Shown here: positions 60,306-64,000 of the stretch, one piece after another
How positions within the stretch are numbered: position 1 is the first letter of the stretch
How the letters are laid out: the number at the start of each line of letters is the position of its first letter
Assembly: GCA_021324685.1 (NCBI GenBank)
Contig: JAJPIQ010000028.1
Coordinates: forward strand, 25,623-89,622
From: Bacteroidota bacterium
GTDB lineage: Bacteria; Bacteroidota; Ignavibacteria; Palsa-1295
Direction of reading: 5' to 3'
Length of the DNA stretch: 64,000 nt
The notes under the pieces: model-generated
What the model saw: only the letters and a program-made list of their open reading frames with translations
What the model was told of the DNA's origin: nothing
The model's database searches: none
Made by a program: the position numbers and the translations under genes

Positions 60306-62120
60306 CTATCGCTCGATCGCAACGCTCCGGGTCTCGACAAAACCACTTTCGGAAAGCCGCAGGAAATAAATCCCGCTGGGCAGTGAAGAGACATCGAGCA
60401 TCACTCCCCCTCCTGCGGAGCGAAGCGAAGGGGGAGGGGGCTGGGGGGTGGTCCCGAGTGCGGTGTACAGTTCCACACTCGCGCCGGCCAGTCCGCGCCC
60501 GGTGATCATAAGCTGATTCTGCGCCGGATTTGGAACGATACTCTCGATGCGAAATGGCGGCTCGTGCTCCATCGCGGCGAGGATGGTCGAGTCGCCGCAG
60601 CCATCGAAATCGATCTCGACCGAATCCGGACCTAAAATCGAAAGCGCCTGGCAATCGCAGTTTAGGCGATGGCCGGAAAGGTAAGCGGAATCGACATAGA
60701 CTTTCGCGGAAGACGAGGAGAGATACGTGTTAAACTCCATACTCACCAATGGACTTGGAATATCGGCGCTCGAATCCGCAGTAAAGGTGAGCTGAATAAT
60801 TCCATTCGCCGTGCTCGAGTCGAGAATATTCCACGAAGCCGGTAGCTTCAAGGCAGAAAGAACGAGGGAGCGAGTATCGTAGTGAAAGACCAAATGCCCA
60901 GTGTCGATACCAACCGCATCGGATGTTTGCGGAGAGTAATTTACCGTTACCGGTGTGCCCGCACTCACGCCCGTTCGTTTTGTTCCATCCGGGAATGCAA
61001 TACCAGTTGGGAAGTATTGCATCGAATCGACGTTCAGCATCCAAAGCTGTGAAGCAGTGATGGTGGGGCGAGTGAGAATGCACACATACGGATAGCGAAC
61101 GTAAAATCGATGGTCAAAGAGAGTATAATCAGTAGTATCGTATGGCTGGCCGCAAAGATATTTCCACGATTTTCCCTGATCCGTTGACATGTAAATGCCG
61201 CTCGCCGCTTGCACAAAGAGGTGATTTAAATCGCCAAGAATGCTGCCATTTGAGAAGCCTTTGAAATAGTAACTATAAGGGCTATACCCAGAATAAGGGA
61301 ATGAATAAACCACCCAGGAACTATCCCAAAGATTATCGGTGCGCAAAACGTTTCCCCATCGATCCGTAATTGCGAACTGTGTGTTCGTTCCCTTGATTGC
61401 AATCGGCTGCCAGCATTCGGAATCTATCTTTAAGGGTGCCCACGTTTTTCCCTGGTCGGATGTGCGAAGCCAGGGGCTTGGATTATCGCCCCCGCCCCCA
61501 GCGACAATTCCACGCGAATCATCGTTGAATGCAAATCCATTATATCCGCCAAAGGGACCAGAGTTGGGGACGGGAACCCACGTGGAGCCTTCATCCCATG
61601 ACACTAACAACGACATTGTTGTCCAGGTTGTACTCCATGTTGCGGCAAACAGGCCGCCGCTTGCGCTGTCATAATAAAGTCCCGTGGGGTCGAAGCCATT
61701 ATCAACGAATACCCATGTATTCCCTTGATCTGTTGTTTTGAATGCCCCCGCCCAACCGGTCATGCTGTCTTTGAAGACAATCTCCTTCGCTTCAGCACCT
61801 ACTTGCAATGGGATACCATTCTGTGTCTTAATGGGAACAGCACTCCAGGTCAGACCTCCATCGGTCGTCTTATAGATCACACTTCCATCATTAGATACTC
61901 GAAAATTATTGGCCGTATCCGAGCCGATCACGAAGCCAATTCGTGGTGGTCCGGGAAGTTTTAAAAAATACACGCCTCCAGTAAGATCCCTACCCGCCGA
62001 GTCGGATTGAAAGAGTAGTTTCCACTGAGCGCCAGCGCCAGCCGGCTGTAAGGCAGGAACCACCAGGCCCATCCATACGATGAGCCTGATGGTTTGTGCC
62101 CACATTTTCGTTTGCGTCAT
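60306..62120 (-). CDS. secreted Asp-box protein with T9SS sorting domain
   Basis: A 604-residue exoprotein. I chose ATG 62120 because it overlaps the stop of the upstream repeat protein (ATGA). It opens a signal peptide ending AGA with Gln at +1; ATG 62105 is an alternative. Asp-box/YCF48-like propeller repeats: YKTTDGGLTW, FKTTDQGNTW, SWDEGSTW, RTSDQGKTW, STDQGKSW. A beta-sandwich follows (about 400-520), and then a T9SS domain (RIESIVPNPAQNQLMITGRG, VELYTALG, LPSGIYFLRLSESG). The sorting domain is interrupted by about 13 Pro/Ser residues encoded by a palindromic insertion (60406-60440). Confidence 0.88.
   Translation of the reverse strand: MTQTKMWAQTIRLIVWMGLVVPALQPAGAGAQWKLLFQSDSAGRDLTGGVYFLKLPGPPRIGFVIGSDTANNFRVSNDGSVIYKTTDGGLTWSAVPIKTQNGIPLQVGAEAKEIVFKDSMTGWAGAFKTTDQGNTWVFVDNGFDPTGLYYDSASGGLFAATWSTTWTTMSLLVSWDEGSTWVPVPNSGPFGGYNGFAFNDDSRGIVAGGGGDNPSPWLRTSDQGKTWAPLKIDSECWQPIAIKGTNTQFAITDRWGNVLRTDNLWDSSWVVYSFPYSGYSPYSYYFKGFSNGSILGDLNHLFVQAASGIYMSTDQGKSWKYLCGQPYDTTDYTLFDHRFYVRYPYVCILTRPTITASQLWMLNVDSMQYFPTGIAFPDGTKRTGVSAGTPVTVNYSPQTSDAVGIDTGHLVFHYDTRSLVLSALKLPASWNILDSSTANGIIQLTFTADSSADIPSPLVSMEFNTYLSSSSAKVYVDSAYLSGHRLNCDCQALSILGPDSVEIDFDGCGDSTILAAMEHEPPFRIESIVPNPAQNQLMITGRGLAGASVELYTALGTTPQPPPPSLRSAGGGVMLDVSSLPSGIYFLRLSESGFVETRSVAIER
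60406..60440. repeat. G/C-rich palindromic insertion inside a T9SS sorting-domain sequence
   Basis: CCCCCTCC (60406-60413) and GGAGGGGG (60433-60440) pair around a 19-nt loop containing GCGAAGCGAAG. It encodes the peptide PQPPPPSLRSAGG between two conserved strands of the sorting domain and resembles dispersed REP-type repeats. Confidence 0.7.
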
Positions 62121-64000
62121 CTTCCCACCAAGGTAAAGAAGAAATCGCGATCCGCGGGCTTGCACTGGCCCGGGGCGGCGGGATTTACTCCATTGTAAGT
62201 TCGGACGATGAAGGTGTTCCCCGTTCCACTCGTTGCAATTCGTGTAACGGTCGCATAACCGCATCCTTCTCCACTATTCTCTTCAACAGTTACCTGGATA
62301 GCTGCAGCAGTCAATACGCGCGTAGTACCGTCTGAATTAAAGCTCTGAATGAAGATCGAATACTGGCCAGAGTTAGGAATTGCATGCGAAACGGTTACAT
62401 TTCCAAAACTATTTACAACCAAACCGCTAGCTTGCGAACTCGGCACATCACCCCATGCATTGACGACATTATCACGATACGTTCCGCCAATGATTGGATC
62501 GTTGCGTGGCGTTGAACCATCTCCCAATGAATCATGCACAATGGAATGGCCGTTATCACTCACTTCAAAGGCATTGGAGCGATTTTTTAAGGAAGAATCC
62601 TTTCCATTTCCAACTACGAACGTCGTAAGATCGCCAAGCGATGTAATTGATGCGGGGCTGGCCGTCTCGAAATTAGTAAGCTGCGCACTATAGGGGTGCG
62701 GGCTGGAGTTGTAGTGTCCCACGACCGTCTGATAGTCCAACGCCTCGTTGCCTACGCCGGCTGCAACAGAACCGATTCCGAGCGCATGATTTTTCCACCC
62801 ACCGGTAACTGTTCCATAATTCCCGTTCGTGGTATTGCTGTCGCCGCCGCTGATCGTCGCCATGATGGGCGCCAGATAATGTTCGGGCAACGTTGAAGTA
62901 TCGACCCAGCGCGAATCCAAGCCGATAATGGTATCGGCCCAACCACCCGCAATCACGTCGGCGCTGTTTGCCGGAGCACAACCACATCGGCGGGTCATTG
63001 TCAGCAAGTTCCAGACGCCACCTCCAATCGTTCCGCCTTTGGAACTATCGACATTCCTGTAACCTCCGGAGATCGTCGAGAAGGATGCACTTTTACCGAT
63101 AATATTGAGATACCCGCCGCTAACGGTCCCCAGCGTATCTAAAATAGTATTGCCCATTCCGCCCGCAATGGTGGACCCAAGCGCATACGTCCCATTGCTA
63201 TTACCCCCGCCAATGGTTGTATACTGCGCGCTATCGATATTCTCTAAGCCGCCGGCGATTGTGGAAAAGTTGGCTCCTCTTCGGATAACATTTGTTAGGC
63301 CGGCGCCCACCGTTCCACCCGGTGCGCCGACGTAGTTGGTTTGGCCACCAAGAATTCCGGAAATTCCGGCATTCGTGTCGATCACATTCGTCCAGCCGCC
63401 GCCGATGACCGATTCGCTGATTGTATCTGTGAGTATGTGGTTGCCGTAGCCGCCTCCAATGAAGCTGAACGTATCGCGGATTTGATTATTAATACCCCCG
63501 ACGATGGCATCTCCTTCCATAAATACGCTGTCAGCACGCCCTCCGACAATTGTCGCAAAAGGACCTCTGACATAATTGCTATCGCCGCCCACAATTACGG
63601 AATGGTCCGAATTTACCGTTATTTCGTTCCCTTGTCCACCGCCAATAAATGCATATTCGGTGCTGTCGATGTTGTTATTCCTGCCGCCAACAAGCGCATC
63701 GTATCGGGCCTGTGTCCCGTTGTTGGCGCCTCCGCCAAGGAACGAAAATTTCGATGCGCCCCAAATATTGTTTTGGAATCCGCCGCCCATTACCGAAGTG
63801 TCAGCCCAGACCCTGTTCGAGTCACCGCCAACCAGGACCGATATCGGGGCATTGATAAGGTTTCCATAACCTCCGCCAAGGAACCCGTGAGACGACTGAA
63901 GCGAGTTTGATTCCCCCCCGACCAGAACCGTAAAATTCGACCACGACCCTCCACCATTGATGACGTTTTTATGTCCCCCACCAATAAATGACCGTGAGGC
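62117..64000 (-). CDS. GG-N repeat beta-roll surface protein (5' end beyond right edge)
   Basis: The frame is open from base 64000 down to the stop at 62117 (627 residues visible; N-terminus missing). Residues up to about 440 are many imperfect repeats of the form (T/S)-x-I-x-GG-G/D-x-N followed by 8-20 variable residues: FSFLGGGANN, YAFIGGGQGNEI, SVIVGGDSNY, ATIVGGRADS, STIAGGLENI, GTVSGGYLNI. This resembles the left-handed beta-roll of YadA-type heads and fiber-like proteins. A C-terminal globular part (about 470-627; ANPNSGQYSIFIQSF-type strands, Cys in SGEGCGYATV and PGQCKP) has no typical T9SS domain. Translationally coupled to the Asp-box gene. A surface fiber or adhesin is likely; unproven. 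Confidence 0.8.
   Translation of the reverse strand, partial: ASRSFIGGGHKNVINGGGSWSNFTVLVGGESNSLQSSHGFLGGGYGNLINAPISVLVGGDSNRVWADTSVMGGGFQNNIWGASKFSFLGGGANNGTQARYDALVGGRNNNIDSTEYAFIGGGQGNEITVNSDHSVIVGGDSNYVRGPFATIVGGRADSVFMEGDAIVGGINNQIRDTFSFIGGGYGNHILTDTISESVIGGGWTNVIDTNAGISGILGGQTNYVGAPGGTVGAGLTNVIRRGANFSTIAGGLENIDSAQYTTIGGGNSNGTYALGSTIAGGMGNTILDTLGTVSGGYLNIIGKSASFSTISGGYRNVDSSKGGTIGGGVWNLLTMTRRCGCAPANSADVIAGGWADTIIGLDSRWVDTSTLPEHYLAPIMATISGGDSNTTNGNYGTVTGGWKNHALGIGSVAAGVGNEALDYQTVVGHYNSSPHPYSAQLTNFETASPASITSLGDLTTFVVGNGKDSSLKNRSNAFEVSDNGHSIVHDSLGDGSTPRNDPIIGGTYRDNVVNAWGDVPSSQASGLVVNSFGNVTVSHAIPNSGQYSIFIQSFNSDGTTRVLTAAAIQVTVEENSGEGCGYATVTRIATSGTGNTFIVRTYNGVNPAAPGQCKPADRDFFFTLVGR

Overview
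The window reads as a chromosomal segment of a GC-rich, Gram-negative bacterium of the Bacteroidota/Chlorobiota superphylum. Several exported proteins end in a type IX secretion (T9SS) C-terminal sorting domain. The complex I operon has the order A-B-C-D-H-I-J-K-L-(M), with no nuoE/F/G between D and H, as in Chlorobi-like and Ignavibacteria-like lineages. DUF3078, DUF2961/GH172, a long NagB-deacetylase fusion and many signal peptides with Gln at predicted mature position +1 are also typical of the group. A Kapabacteria/Ignavibacteria-type organism is my best inference; no rRNA or other phylogenetic marker was seen to prove it. I saw no tRNA, rRNA, insertion sequence, prophage or CRISPR array.

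Layout. 1-11872 (minus): complex I operon, interrupted by a small acidic two-helix membrane protein between nuoH and nuoI and by a secreted T9SS subtilisin between nuoL and nuoM; nuoM runs off the left edge. 11950-14473 (minus): endonuclease IV, an exported cyclophilin and a lipoprotein. 14601-16974 (plus): a GH43 and a GH1-like glycosidase pair. 17079-21046: HtrA protease, an Arg/Ser-rich one-helix membrane protein, a DUF4380-like protein carrying a six-copy hexapeptide array, and SSB. 21286-27894: second T9SS subtilisin, a methyltransferase, and an Asp-box (BNR) exoprotein. 27875-32214 (minus): RND efflux pump and its adaptor. 32395-36947 (minus): OmpA-family protein, lipoprotein, GNAT and NagB-deacetylase fusion, tightly packed. 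37141-39044 (plus): ECF sigma factor, probable anti-sigma factor and a Spy/CpxP-like periplasmic protein. 39158-43678: cysteine desulfurase and GNAT (plus) converging on ppx, prmA and a glutaminyl-cyclase-like lipoprotein (minus). 43679-44381: a long gap with a candidate structured RNA. 44382-52017 (plus): RlpA, DUF3078, a possible 41-residue membrane peptide, an AI-2E-type permease, rsmI and a large outer-membrane protein. 52023-54731 (minus): DUF2961/GH172 T9SS protein. 54803-58818 (minus): biotin operon bioB-F-D-A. 58856-64000 (minus): a Cys-rich three-repeat lipoprotein, an Asp-box T9SS protein and a beta-roll repeat protein that runs off the right edge.

Themes. Secretion and envelope biology dominate: at least four, probably five, T9SS cargo proteins; eight Sec substrates with Gln at predicted +1; and a glutaminyl-cyclase-like lipoprotein that could cap them. 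A second theme is short tandem duplication (period 14-24 nt), found repeatedly at gene ends, in leaders and in-frame inside proteins. Two leaders, those of ssb and the second subtilisin, carry the same AACAGGCAC word twice at 17-nt spacing.
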